Source of the DNA: PFJX01 sp040757575
GTDB taxonomy: Bacteria > Pseudomonadota > Gammaproteobacteria > Burkholderiales > Thiobacillaceae
Assembly (NCBI GenBank): GCA_040757575.1
Contig: JBFLXA010000005.1
Span: 134,969-198,968 of the forward strand
Direction of reading: 5' to 3'
DNA length: 64,000 bases
The notes below the pieces were generated by a model, which was not told where the DNA came from, did no database searches, and saw only the letters and a program-made list of their open reading frames with translations. The position numbers and the translations under genes were made by a program. Shown here in pieces: positions 1-7,973 of the stretch; within the stretch, counting starts at the first letter, position 1, and each line of letters begins with the position of its first letter.

Positions 1-1029
1 TATGGCTGGGCCGGCTTCATGACACTCGCCCCCTTGCTGCTCTGGCCCCTGGAGTCCTGCGACTGCCGGCTGCTGGTAGGCGCCTTTGCTACCCTGGCCT
101 ACGGCTGGATGGGGGCCAGCTTCATGTTTTTCTGCCTGGGCCTGCTGCTGGATGCCTTGCGTCTGCCGGCCCGACTTTTCCGCCTGCCCCGGCCCAGCGC
201 ACGCCATGGTTTTCTGGGGGTGGCGGCCCTGGTGGCGATGTTCTCGGTCTATGGGGTGCACGAGGCCCTCAATCCCCGGGTGGAGCACTTGCGCATCGTC
301 ACGGACCAAATTCCATCGGCCACCGGACGCCTGCGACTGGCGCTGATATCCGACGTGCACCTGGGGGTGACCATGGGGCCCCGGCGCCTGCCAACGGTAC
401 TGGAGCCCCTGCGGGCCCTGGACCCGGACATCCTCATCTCCACCGGCGACATGGTGGATGGCGGCGCCCTGCATCTGGAAGGCTCCGCCGCCAGGTTCGC
501 TGCCCTCCAGCCCCGTTTCGGCAAGTTCGCCATCCTCGGCAACCACGAGCGCTACCGGGGCCTGGACTGGTCCCTGGCATTCCATGAGCGAGCCGGCTTC
601 CGCACCCTGCGGGGCGAGGCCGTGGAAGTACTGCCGGGCCTGATCATTGCCGGCGTGGATGACCCGGGCCGGGGCGGGCCCGGCCTGGTTTCGCCCGGCG
701 GCTTCGATACCACGGATGACAAGGCGCTGCTGGCCACGTTGCCGGCGAACAAGTTCGTGATCTTCCTCAAACACCAGCCGGTCGTGCCGGACGGGGGCCA
801 GGACCGGCTGGATCTGCAACTTTCCGGTCATACCCATGGGGGCCAGATCTACCCTTTCAAATGGCTGGTGAGGCTGCGTTACGCCATGGTTTCCGGCCTG
901 CACAAGCTGGATTCGGGTGGGCAGCTCTATGTCAGCCGGGGCACGGGCACCTGGGGGCCGCCCATGCGGGTGCTGGCCCCGGCGGAGATCACCGTCATCG
1001 AGTTGGTGCCCACCGGCCTGGATCGCTGA
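1..1029 (+). CDS. Metallophosphoesterase with N-terminal membrane segments (5' partial)
   Basis: The frame is already open at base 1, so the true start probably lies outside the window; the first in-frame ATG is at 19. The N-terminal ~80 residues form two or three hydrophobic segments. The rest is a calcineurin-like phosphoesterase of the YkuE type: a SDVHLG metal motif near residue 112 (counted from the ATG at 19), GDMVDGG, GNHER near 175 and GHTHGG near 271. These motifs bind a dinuclear metal centre and hydrolyse phosphoesters. The catalytic domain should sit on one face of the inner membrane. The substrate is unknown; in relatives it may be a lipid-linked phosphoester. Family assignment is firm and substrate is not. 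Confidence 0.85.
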   Translation, partial: YGWAGFMTLAPLLLWPLESCDCRLLVGAFATLAYGWMGASFMFFCLGLLLDALRLPARLFRLPRPSARHGFLGVAALVAMFSVYGVHEALNPRVEHLRIVTDQIPSATGRLRLALISDVHLGVTMGPRRLPTVLEPLRALDPDILISTGDMVDGGALHLEGSAARFAALQPRFGKFAILGNHERYRGLDWSLAFHERAGFRTLRGEAVEVLPGLIIAGVDDPGRGGPGLVSPGGFDTTDDKALLATLPANKFVIFLKHQPVVPDGGQDRLDLQLSGHTHGGQIYPFKWLVRLRYAMVSGLHKLDSGGQLYVSRGTGTWGPPMRVLAPAEITVIELVPTGLDR

Positions 1030-1113
1030 TCAATTGACAACCGGAATGCGCGCCTGGGCTACCCTGGTAGGGCAGGCATGAGCTCCGCGACCCTGGAGCA
1101 GGAGGGACGTTGC

Positions 1114-1713
1114 ATGGATGGATGGAATCGGTTGTGGCTGGCTCTTTTCAGCCTGCTTCTGGTGACGGGTTGCGCCACCCCCCGCCACGAAACCTGGCGG
1201 GATTACATGGTGCCGGCAGATTCTGCTGGCCAGGCTTGCGTGGCGGCCTGTGCCCATACCCGCCAGCAGTGCACCGACGCCTGCCAGGCGGCGTGGCAGG
1301 CTTGCGGAAAGGCACTGGAACCCCGCGTGGATGGCCGCCATGCCCAGGCCCTGGCGACTTACAGCCAGGCCTTGCGCCACTATCGCCAGGACCTGGACCG
1401 GGCCGCCTTGGAGCAGATGCACTGGGACCTCTGGATGGGCTGGGGCTTCCGCCACGGTGGCCTCTGGTATTCCCCCTGGCCCCATGGGGTCTGGCACCCG
1501 TGGCCGGGCCCCTTGCTGGTGGATGACCCGGGGGATCCGCCCACCCGTGAATCGGTGCGGGCGGCCATGCAGGCGGAGGCATGCCGGGATGATTGCGGGT
1601 GCGGAACGGACTACGACGGTTGTTTCCAGTCCTGTGGCGGCCGGATCGAAACCCGCACCCGTTGTGTGGCCCATTGCCGGGATGTTCCGGAATCCATGGC
1701 CGGGGAGAAATAA
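1114..1713 (+). CDS. Cysteine-rich lipoprotein, unknown function
   Basis: I place the start at ATG 1114, which has GGAGGG seven bases upstream and begins directly with a lipoprotein signal peptide; a further in-frame ATG at 1078 has no such site. The hydrophobic signal ends in a lipobox (LVTGC) near residue 19, so the protein is probably lipidated and exported. The mature part has two Cys clusters, one near residues 45-65 with C-x3-C and C-x3-C spacings and one at the C terminus. Between them is a Trp/Gly/Pro-rich stretch. Such cysteines could form disulfides or bind metal in the periplasm. No family is recognised. Confidence 0.6.
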   Translation: MDGWNRLWLALFSLLLVTGCATPRHETWRDYMVPADSAGQACVAACAHTRQQCTDACQAAWQACGKALEPRVDGRHAQALATYSQALRHYRQDLDRAALEQMHWDLWMGWGFRHGGLWYSPWPHGVWHPWPGPLLVDDPGDPPTRESVRAAMQAEACRDDCGCGTDYDGCFQSCGGRIETRTRCVAHCRDVPESMAGEK

Positions 1714-1762
1714 CCGGCCGCATCCATTGTCCTTGCGCAGCATGGGTATTGGTCAAGGCAAC

Positions 1763-1780
1763 TGGCAGGCATGCCTGCCA
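1763..1780. repeat. Perfect 18-bp palindrome between two genes
   Basis: TGGCAGGCA is followed directly by its exact inverted copy. It lies about 105 bases before the start of the DUF1134 gene and 50 bases after the lipoprotein gene. There is no T-tract, so it is more like a protein-binding site than a terminator. Confidence 0.35.
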
Positions 1781-1886
1781 CAAGGTGGCGGTGTGATTGC
1801 GTCAGAAGGGCGCCGGGCCCTTGTGTGGGCGGGGTTGCCGGCGCAACACTGACCGCCGTTTCCAGAATCTATCAAGGGAGGTCATG

Positions 1887-2504
1887 ATGACAACAGACAA
1901 GGCAAACCTATTTTTCCAGCGGCGCGGTGTGCGTGCGTTGCTCTTGGCTTTCCTCGCTCTTGGGGGGCTGGGTCAGGCCCCTGCCCGAGCAGCCGAGGAG
2001 CAGTCCCAGACCCAAAGTGTTTCCACTTACGATGAAAAATCCATCATGGAGGAAGCCCAGGCGTTCTTTGGCGATGCTGCTGAAGGGCTGGGTAATGCCG
2101 TAGAAAAGGCCTTTCGGGATCATGGGCGGCCCAATGGCTACATCAAGGGCGAAGAGATTTCCGCAGCCATCACCGTAGGCTTGAGTTATGGCAAGGGCAC
2201 CCTGACCTTGAAGGGCGGCCAGGGGGGGCAGGTCTACTGGCAAGGGCCTTCAGTTGGCTTTGATCTGGGCCTGAATGCCTCCAAGGTGTTCATCCTGGTC
2301 TACAACCTGCCGGAAAAGGACGCCATCTACCAGCGTTATCCAGGTGTGGACGGCAGCCTGTATTTCGTCGCTGGTGTGGGCATGAACTACCAGCAACGGG
2401 GCAATACGGTCCTGGCCCCCATCCGCCTGGGGGTGGGCTGGCGTACCGGTGCCAGCGTCGGCTACATGCATTACACCCGGGATAGGCGTTACTTCCCCCT
2501 ATAA
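1887..2504 (+). CDS. DUF1134 (EipA-like) envelope protein
   Basis: Two adjacent ATGs occur at 1884 and 1887; the second is better spaced from GGGAGG (1876-1881) and is chosen. The N terminus carries a signal peptide of about 30 residues ending near ARA-AEE. The mature domain is the DUF1134 fold: after an acidic helical segment it has YWQGPSVGFD and VYNLP motifs, a GVDGS-Y-V-GVG segment and a terminal GVGWRTGASVGY. The best-studied member, EipA of Brucella, is a periplasmic protein needed for envelope integrity. Here the role is inferred from the family only. It stands alone, with a regulatory-looking region downstream. Confidence 0.75.
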   Translation: MTTDKANLFFQRRGVRALLLAFLALGGLGQAPARAAEEQSQTQSVSTYDEKSIMEEAQAFFGDAAEGLGNAVEKAFRDHGRPNGYIKGEEISAAITVGLSYGKGTLTLKGGQGGQVYWQGPSVGFDLGLNASKVFILVYNLPEKDAIYQRYPGVDGSLYFVAGVGMNYQQRGNTVLAPIRLGVGWRTGASVGYMHYTRDRRYFPL

Positions 2505-2532
2505 GTTGTCGCGTTTCTTTACATGGGGGGTG

Positions 2533-2556
2533 GGCATATAACTTTAGATATATGCC
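2533..2556. promoter_or_regulatory. Inverted repeat, candidate activator-binding site
   Basis: GGCATATA (2533-2540) and TATATGCC (2549-2556) are exact inverted copies around an 8-base AT-rich centre. The site lies about 90 bases upstream of the candidate sigma-54 promoter at 2632-2647, a usual distance for an enhancer-binding activator. The role is inferred from position and symmetry. Confidence 0.4.
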
Positions 2557-2608
2557 TCGGGTGTGGACGACATGGGACGTTTACATATTTATCAATGGGT
2601 TAATTTTT

Positions 2609-2639
2609 TCATGCCAGTCTTGTGACAGGACTGGCATGA
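2609..2639. repeat. 11-bp perfect inverted repeat overlapping the promoter
   Basis: TCATGCCAGTC (2609-2619) and GACTGGCATGA (2629-2639) are exact inverted copies, and the inner bases can extend the stem. The T-run lies upstream of the stem, so it is not a normal terminator for the DUF1134 gene. The right arm contains the -24 element of the sigma-54 promoter, so a protein bound here could block or help polymerase. Confidence 0.5.
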
Positions 2640-2647
2640 GGTTTGCT
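2632..2647 (+). promoter_or_regulatory. Candidate sigma-54 (RpoN) promoter
   Basis: TGGCAT at 2632-2637 and TTTGCT at 2642-2647 give the diagnostic GG-N10-GC spacing (2633-2634 and 2645-2646). The match to TGGCACG-N4-TTGCW is close, with one mismatch. Transcription would begin near 2658, just ahead of the ribosome site for the small gene at 2682. Confidence 0.6.
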
Positions 2648-2681
2648 ATCTAGGGGTATTCACGTATTTCCGGAGGCGGCC

Positions 2682-2870
2682 ATGACCCAGAGCGCCGATC
2701 ATTTCCTGCTGGAAGCCCTATCCAGCACCGATTTGTCCGATGAACTGGCCTTCGTCCATCCGGACGATCCGGCTTCACCCCAGGAGGAAGCTGCTCTGCG
2801 GGCTTTCCTTCAGGCCTTTGAGGCTGAGACCGGGGGCGATGAAGGGGCGACGCTGGAGTCCCCGGCCTAG
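2682..2870 (+). CDS. Small acidic protein (62 aa) of a putative RpoN-dependent operon
   Basis: ATG 2682 has GGAGG five bases upstream and is preferred over the upstream in-frame TTG. The product is 62 residues, strongly acidic, with no signal peptide or membrane segment and a probable central helix. No family is recognised. It is the first gene after a candidate sigma-54 promoter. The thioredoxin-HEAT gene starts about 80 bases downstream and overlaps the dehydrogenase gene, so the three may form one transcript. Confidence 0.6.
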   Translation: MTQSADHFLLEALSSTDLSDELAFVHPDDPASPQEEAALRAFLQAFEAETGGDEGATLESPA

Positions 2871-2951
2871 GAATATGTCGGGGCCGGTCCTGCCCCCCAC
2901 AAGCCAGGGGCAAACGGGTAGCCTTGGAGTTCCTGGTTTATTTTCCTACCC

Positions 2952-3602
2952 ATGCCCCAGTCCGTCGACGCACTCATGCTGCTCAGCAGCACCTGTCCCC
3001 ATTGCCCTGGGGTGTTGGCCGCCCTGGCCGATTTAGTGAAAAAGGGTGTGCTGGGGCGCCTGGAGGTGGTGAACCTGGAACAGCACCCGAAGGTGGGTGA
3101 AACCTGGGGCGCCCGCAGCGTGCCATGGCTGAAACTGGGTCCCTTCGTCCTCACTGGCGCCCGCACCCCAGCCGAGTTGGCCACCTGGGTTGCTCGGGCC
3201 AGGGACGGAGAAGCGCGCGAAGACAGCGAGCCCGGCGGCGGCATGGCGGATGCCTTCCACGACCTGCTGAAAACCGGCGACCTGGCCCAGGTCCAGGCCC
3301 TGGTGGCCGCCTGCCCGGCCCGGCTGGCCGCTCTGCTGCCCATCGTCGCCAACCCGGAAGCCAGCATGAACGTTCGCCTGGGGGCGGGCGTGGTGCTGGA
3401 GGAATACGCCGGCCAGGCGCCCCTGGCGGCCCTGATTCCCGGGCTGGGTGCCCTGTCTGGTCACCAGGATTCCCGGGTCCGGGCGGATGCCTGCCATTAC
3501 CTGGGCTTGGCTGGGGGTGAAGAGGCAAGGACCTGGCTCCAGGCTCGGCAGGATGACCCGGATGCCGAGGTGCGGGAAATTGCCCGGGAGGCCCTGGCAT
3601 GA
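2952..3602 (+). CDS. Thioredoxin-fold plus HEAT-repeat protein
   Basis: The first ~85 residues resemble a thioredoxin/glutaredoxin fold with a CPHC redox motif (Cys15 and Cys18) and the cis-Pro segment SVPWLKLG. The rest, from about residue 100, is helical with HEAT-like repeats (for example HQDSRVRADACHYLGL and DPDAEVREIAREAL). There is no signal peptide, so it is probably a cytoplasmic thiol oxidoreductase or binding scaffold. The stop overlaps the ATG of the next gene by four bases (ATGA), implying translational coupling. The redox partner is unknown. Confidence 0.7.
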   Translation: MPQSVDALMLLSSTCPHCPGVLAALADLVKKGVLGRLEVVNLEQHPKVGETWGARSVPWLKLGPFVLTGARTPAELATWVARARDGEAREDSEPGGGMADAFHDLLKTGDLAQVQALVAACPARLAALLPIVANPEASMNVRLGAGVVLEEYAGQAPLAALIPGLGALSGHQDSRVRADACHYLGLAGGEEARTWLQARQDDPDAEVREIAREALA

Positions 3603-5059
3603 GCGGCCTCGGGATGCTTTTACGGCCGGATCTGGCCCGCAGCCAGGCCCTGGTGGGCGGCGCATGGATTGGAGCGGACGGGGGGGCTTGCCTGGCCGTA
3701 ACCAACCCGGCCACCGGCGAGGTGCTGGGCACGGTGCCGGACCTGGGGCCTGCCGAGACCGCCCGGGCAGTGGCGGCAGCCCAGGACGCCTTTCCCGCCT
3801 GGCGGGACCAGACCGCCCAGGAGCGGGCGGCCTGCCTGCGTCGGTGGCAGGCCGCCCTGATGGCCCATGGGGAGGACCTGGCTCGCATCATCACCCTGGA
3901 GCAGGGCAAGCCCCTGGCCGAGGCCCGGGGGGAGGTGGCCTACGCGGCCAGTTTCCTGGAATGGTTTGCGGAAGAGGCCCGGCGGGTCTACGGCCGGGTG
4001 ATTCCTTCCCCCTGGCCGGAGCATCAGGTGCTGACCCTGAAGCAGCCCCTGGGGGTGGCGGCCCTCATCACCCCGTGGAATTTCCCTGCCGCCATGCTCA
4101 CCCGCAAGGCTGGCGCCGCCCTGGCGGCGGGTTGCACGGTGGTGGCCAAGCCCGCCTCCAAGACGCCCCTGACCGCCCTGGCCCTGGCCTTCCTGGCCCA
4201 GGAGGCGGATATGCCCCCCGGGGTGCTCAACGTGGTCACCGGCGGCGCCCGGGCCATCGGCGGGGAACTGGTGCGCAACCCCCTGGTGCGCAAGCTCTCG
4301 TTTACCGGTTCCACGGAAACCGGCAAGGCCCTCATGGCCGCCTGCGCCGGTACCCTGAAAAGCGTGTCCCTGGAACTGGGGGGCAATGCCCCCTTCATCG
4401 TCTTCGACGACGCCGATCTGGACGCGGCGGTGGCCGGAGCCCTGGCTTCCAAGTACCGCAACGCCGGCCAGACCTGCGTGTGCGCCAACCGGCTCATGGC
4501 CCAGGATGGCATCCATGACGCCTTCGTCGCCCGCCTGGCGGAAGCCGTGTCCGCCCTGCGGGTAGGCAACGGGCTGGACCCGGAGGTGGCCCAGGGCCCC
4601 TTGGTGGACGGGGCGGCGGTGGCCAAGGTGGAGGCCCATATCCAGGACGCCGTGGCCCAGGGGGCCCGGGTGGTGTGCGGCGGACGGCGCCACGAACTGG
4701 GGGGCCATTTCTTCCAGCCCACAGTGCTGGCAGACGTGCGGTCGGAGATGGCCCTCTGCCGGGAAGAGACCTTCGGGCCCGTGGCTCCGGTTCTGCGCTT
4801 TACCGACGAGGCGGATGCCATCCGCCTGGCCAACGCCACAGAATACGGCCTGGCCGCCTATTTCTACGCCCGGGATCTGGGCCGGGTCTGGCGGGTGTCC
4901 CGGGCCCTGGAGTACGGCATGGTGGGGGTGAACGCGGGGGTCATTTCCACGGCAGTGGCGCCGTTCGGGGGCGTCAAGCAGTCCGGCCTGGGCCGTGAAG
5001 GGGGAGCGGAAGGCATCGACGCCTATCTGGAAACCAAGTACGTCTGCATGGCGCCCTAA
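3599..5059 (+). CDS. gabD: NAD(P)-dependent succinate-semialdehyde dehydrogenase-like ALDH
   Basis: This is a full-length (486 aa) aldehyde dehydrogenase. The cofactor motif TPWNFPAAM, the LELGG general base (Glu259), the GQTCVCANR nucleophile (Cys293) and the C-terminal PFGGVKQSGLGREGG motif all fit GabD-type enzymes, which oxidise succinate semialdehyde to succinate in 4-aminobutyrate breakdown. It overlaps the upstream thioredoxin-HEAT gene by four bases. No GABA transaminase is nearby, so the aldehyde used in vivo could be another short-chain semialdehyde. Confidence 0.8.
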   Translation: MSGLGMLLRPDLARSQALVGGAWIGADGGACLAVTNPATGEVLGTVPDLGPAETARAVAAAQDAFPAWRDQTAQERAACLRRWQAALMAHGEDLARIITLEQGKPLAEARGEVAYAASFLEWFAEEARRVYGRVIPSPWPEHQVLTLKQPLGVAALITPWNFPAAMLTRKAGAALAAGCTVVAKPASKTPLTALALAFLAQEADMPPGVLNVVTGGARAIGGELVRNPLVRKLSFTGSTETGKALMAACAGTLKSVSLELGGNAPFIVFDDADLDAAVAGALASKYRNAGQTCVCANRLMAQDGIHDAFVARLAEAVSALRVGNGLDPEVAQGPLVDGAAVAKVEAHIQDAVAQGARVVCGGRRHELGGHFFQPTVLADVRSEMALCREETFGPVAPVLRFTDEADAIRLANATEYGLAAYFYARDLGRVWRVSRALEYGMVGVNAGVISTAVAPFGGVKQSGLGREGGAEGIDAYLETKYVCMAP

Positions 5060-5078
5060 GTGCTGGTAAACCGTCCGG

Positions 5079-5936
5079 CTACAACTGTTTGGCGGTGAAG
5101 GTGTCGCACAGCTTGGGCTGGCCGCTTTCCAGGCCCCGCTTGAACCAGGTGACCCGCTGGCGGGAGCTGCCGTGGGTGAAGCTGTCGGGCACCACCCGGC
5201 CCTGGGCCTGGCGTTGCAGGGTGTCGTCGCCGATGGCCGTGGCGGCGTTCAGGCCTTCCTCCACGTCGCCGGCTTCCAGCAGGTCCCGGGATTTGTCCGC
5301 ATGGTGGGCCCACACCCCTGCCAGGCAGTCCGCCTGGAGTTCCATGCGCACGGACAACTGGTTGGCCTGGATGGGGTCCGCCTGCTGCCGGGCCCGGTGG
5401 ACCCGGTCGGCGATGCCCAGCAGGTTCTGCACGTGGTGGGCCACTTCATGGCCGATCACGTAGGCCTGGGCGAAATCCCCCGGCGCGCCGAAGCGGGTCT
5501 TGAGTTCGTCGAAGAAGCCCAGGTCGATGTACACCGTGCGGTCTGCAGGGCAGTAGAAGGGGCCCATGGCGGCCTGGCCGGTGCCGCAGGCGGTAGGGGT
5601 GCTGCCCCGGAACAGGACCAGCTTGGGGTCCTGGTATTGGTGACCGGACTGGGTGAACAGGCCCCTCCAGGTGTCTTCCGTATCCCCCAGCACGTGGGCC
5701 ACGAACTGGGCGGCCTCGTCGTTGGCGGGGGGTGGGGCGCTCTGTTGGGTTTCCGGGGCCTGGAGCCCGCCGGCAAGGTTGAGGACGATGGCCGGGTCCA
5801 CGCCAAAGAACAGGGCCACCAGGGCCAGGATGATGGCCCCCGCTCCCAGGCCCTTGCCGCCGCCCCGGATACCGCCGATACCGCCGGCCCGACGGTCTTC
5901 CACGTTGTCGCTGGCGCGACTGTTCCGCCACCGCAT
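5079..5936 (-). CDS. ypfJ: YpfJ-family neutral zinc metallopeptidase
   Basis: The 285-residue protein starts with a charged N terminus and Gly-rich segment, then one transmembrane helix around residues 31-47. The extracytoplasmic part contains the zinc motif HEVAH (His163, Glu164, His167) followed by HVQNLLG, with a downstream acidic ELQADCLAGVWAH segment that supplies the third ligand. This architecture is the YpfJ/putative neutral zinc metallopeptidase family, of unknown substrate. It lies just after the YidB-like gene on the same strand with only a few bases between, so they are probably co-transcribed. Confidence 0.85.
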   Translation of the reverse strand: MRWRNSRASDNVEDRRAGGIGGIRGGGKGLGAGAIILALVALFFGVDPAIVLNLAGGLQAPETQQSAPPPANDEAAQFVAHVLGDTEDTWRGLFTQSGHQYQDPKLVLFRGSTPTACGTGQAAMGPFYCPADRTVYIDLGFFDELKTRFGAPGDFAQAYVIGHEVAHHVQNLLGIADRVHRARQQADPIQANQLSVRMELQADCLAGVWAHHADKSRDLLEAGDVEEGLNAATAIGDDTLQRQAQGRVVPDSFTHGSSRQRVTWFKRGLESGQPKLCDTFTAKQL

Positions 5937-5940
5937 GGGC

Positions 5941-6369
5941 TTAGCGGAACAGCTTGCCCGCCAGGGCAGCCAGGCCCTGTTCCAGCAGGTCGCTGTTGTT
6001 GGCGTTGTCCGGCAGGCGACCCTCCGGAGTGAGCTGGTTCACCACCTCCGGCAACTGTTGGGCCAGGTTGCTGCTCAGGGCCTGGGGGTCCAGTCCGAAG
6101 CGCTGGGCCAGATCGGCCAGGGGGCCGCTGCCCAGGGCCTGGCTGAGTTGGTCGGCGTTGATGGATTGGTTGTCTCCCTGGCTGATCCAGGAGGCCACCT
6201 GCTGGCCCAGTCCTGCCTGGCCGAACTTGTCCAGCAATCCGGGCAGGCCGCCGTTCTGCTGGATGAGGCCCGTGACGATCTGAAGCATGGCGTTGCCACC
6301 AGCTGGGTTCCCGGCCTCGTTGCCAAGGTTGTTGAGTACGTTACCGATGACGCCGTCCAGCAAGCCCAT
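5941..6369 (-). CDS. YidB-like DUF937 protein
   Basis: The start is set at the ATG whose first base is 6369, because GGAG lies seven bases upstream; an ATG two codons earlier is too close to that site. The 142-residue product begins MGLLDGVIGNVL and has the Gly/Gln/Leu-rich segments typical of YidB (DUF937), with repeated Q-L-P and GLGQQVASWI elements. The family is small, soluble and of unknown function. It leads the two-gene unit with the YpfJ-like peptidase. Confidence 0.75.
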   Translation of the reverse strand: MGLLDGVIGNVLNNLGNEAGNPAGGNAMLQIVTGLIQQNGGLPGLLDKFGQAGLGQQVASWISQGDNQSINADQLSQALGSGPLADLAQRFGLDPQALSSNLAQQLPEVVNQLTPEGRLPDNANNSDLLEQGLAALAGKLFR

Positions 6370-6514
6370 GTCCATCTCCAGTGCGGGGGTGAAAGTGCAC
6401 GTAATGTACGCCACGGCCGTTGACAGGGCATGTGGCAAAGATCACCCGGATGCATATAAGAATCTGGCAAAGTTCTGTTGTTGATGTTGTTCAAACCTTT
6501 GTGGAGGCCCCGTC

Positions 6515-7870
6515 ATGTCTGATTACCTGCCCCGTTCCCTGGAAACCGCCCTGTCCCGCCGGGATTTCCTCTGGCTTGTAGGAGCCGCGGGTTCCGCTGT
6601 GGTGCTGCCTTCGGTCCTGTCCGGCTGCGCCGTGGACCCGGTGACCGGCGAGAAGACCCTGGTGGGCCTGTCGGAAGCCCAGGAAGTCAGCCTGGACAAG
6701 AGCCAGTCGCCCAAGCAGTTTTCGTCGGACCTGGGCGCCGTGCAGGACGGCAACCTGAACCGCTACGTCCAGGACGTGGGCACCACCCTGTGGAGCAAGT
6801 CCCACCGGCCGAAAATGCCCTATTCCGCCCGGGTACTGAACGCCAACTACGTCAACGCCTATACCTTTCCTGGCGGCAGCATGGGGGTGACCCGGGGCAT
6901 CATGCTGGAAATGCAGAACGAGGATGAGCTGGCGGCCCTGATGGGCCACGAGATCGGCCACGTCAACGCCCGTCATTCCGCCGAGCGGGCAGGCAAGGAA
7001 ATGCTGGCCAACGTGGCTCTGGTGGCGGCCAACGTGGCAGCGGCCAGTTCCGAGGCGGGGCAGCAGTACCTGCCCATTCTGCAACCCCTGAGCCAGGTGG
7101 GAGCCTCCGCCCTGCTGGCCAAGTACAGCCGGGACAACGAACGGGAGGCGGACAGCCTGGGCATGGATTACATGGTCCAGGGGGGCTACAACCCGGAGGG
7201 CATGGTGGGGCTGATGGGCCTGTTGCGCAGCGAGGCCCGGGAGAAGCCCAACCTGCTGGAAACCATGTTCTCTTCCCACCCCATGAGCGAAGAGCGTTAC
7301 CAGACCGCCCGCCAGACGGCGGAGAAGAAATACGCCAGCCTGCGTGGCAAGACCCTGAAGCGGGAGCGCTACATGGACAACACGGCTGGCCTGCGGCGCA
7401 TCCAGCCCACCGTGGAGGCCTGCCAGAAGGGGGAAACCTTCATGGCGAAAAAGCAGTTGCCCCAGGCGGAGGAGCAGTTCGGCCTGGCTCTGCGCCACAC
7501 CCGGGACGACTATGCCGCCAACGTGCTCATGGCCAAGGCCCTCATGGCCCAGAAGAAGACCCGGGACGCCGACAGTTACTTGGCCACCGCCAAGGCCCTC
7601 TACCCGGGCGAAGCCCAGGCGGTTCATCTGGCCGGGCTGAACAAGCTGTCCCTGCGCCAGCCGGAGGCGGCCCTGGCGGAGTTCCAGGCCTATGAGCGGT
7701 TGCTGCCGGGCAACCCCTCCACCCTGTTCTTCATGGGGGCGGCCAGCGAAAACATGGGCAACCGGCGCGATGCGGCCAACTATTACTACCGCTACCTGCA
7801 AACCGGCAGCCAGGGGGGCGAGGCCCAGTACGCTGTCAACCGGCTGCGGGGATGGAAGGTGATCCGCTGA
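6515..7870 (+). CDS. M48 family metalloprotease lipoprotein with TPR region
   Basis: GGAGG seven bases upstream supports ATG 6515. The N terminus has RRDFLW, a hydrophobic stretch and a lipobox ending in Cys38, so it is a lipoprotein possibly exported by Tat. The peptidase domain carries HEIGH (His145, Glu146, His149) and a downstream NEREADSLG segment with the third zinc ligand. From about residue 300 the sequence is TPR-like. This order matches BepA/YfgC-type periplasmic proteases that act on outer-membrane assembly. The next two genes on this strand include a second M48 protein. Confidence 0.85.
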   Translation: MSDYLPRSLETALSRRDFLWLVGAAGSAVVLPSVLSGCAVDPVTGEKTLVGLSEAQEVSLDKSQSPKQFSSDLGAVQDGNLNRYVQDVGTTLWSKSHRPKMPYSARVLNANYVNAYTFPGGSMGVTRGIMLEMQNEDELAALMGHEIGHVNARHSAERAGKEMLANVALVAANVAAASSEAGQQYLPILQPLSQVGASALLAKYSRDNEREADSLGMDYMVQGGYNPEGMVGLMGLLRSEAREKPNLLETMFSSHPMSEERYQTARQTAEKKYASLRGKTLKRERYMDNTAGLRRIQPTVEACQKGETFMAKKQLPQAEEQFGLALRHTRDDYAANVLMAKALMAQKKTRDADSYLATAKALYPGEAQAVHLAGLNKLSLRQPEAALAEFQAYERLLPGNPSTLFFMGAASENMGNRRDAANYYYRYLQTGSQGGEAQYAVNRLRGWKVIR

Positions 7871-7973
7871 CCCAGGGGCAAGCCCTGCTCTGAAAATCCC
7901 CGCGTCTGCCTTTACAATCCGGCCTGCCCGGCACAAAAAACATCGGGCCTGACCAACAAACCAGGGAGAACGC

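Noticed and set aside
2505..2608. A NifA-type TGT-N10-ACA activator site upstream of the sigma-54 promoter
   Set aside because: The closest match has 11 rather than 10 bases between the arms, so I do not call it.
2609..2639. The hairpin as a terminator for the DUF1134 gene
   Set aside because: The T-run precedes rather than follows the stem on the plus strand, and the minus strand has an A-run.
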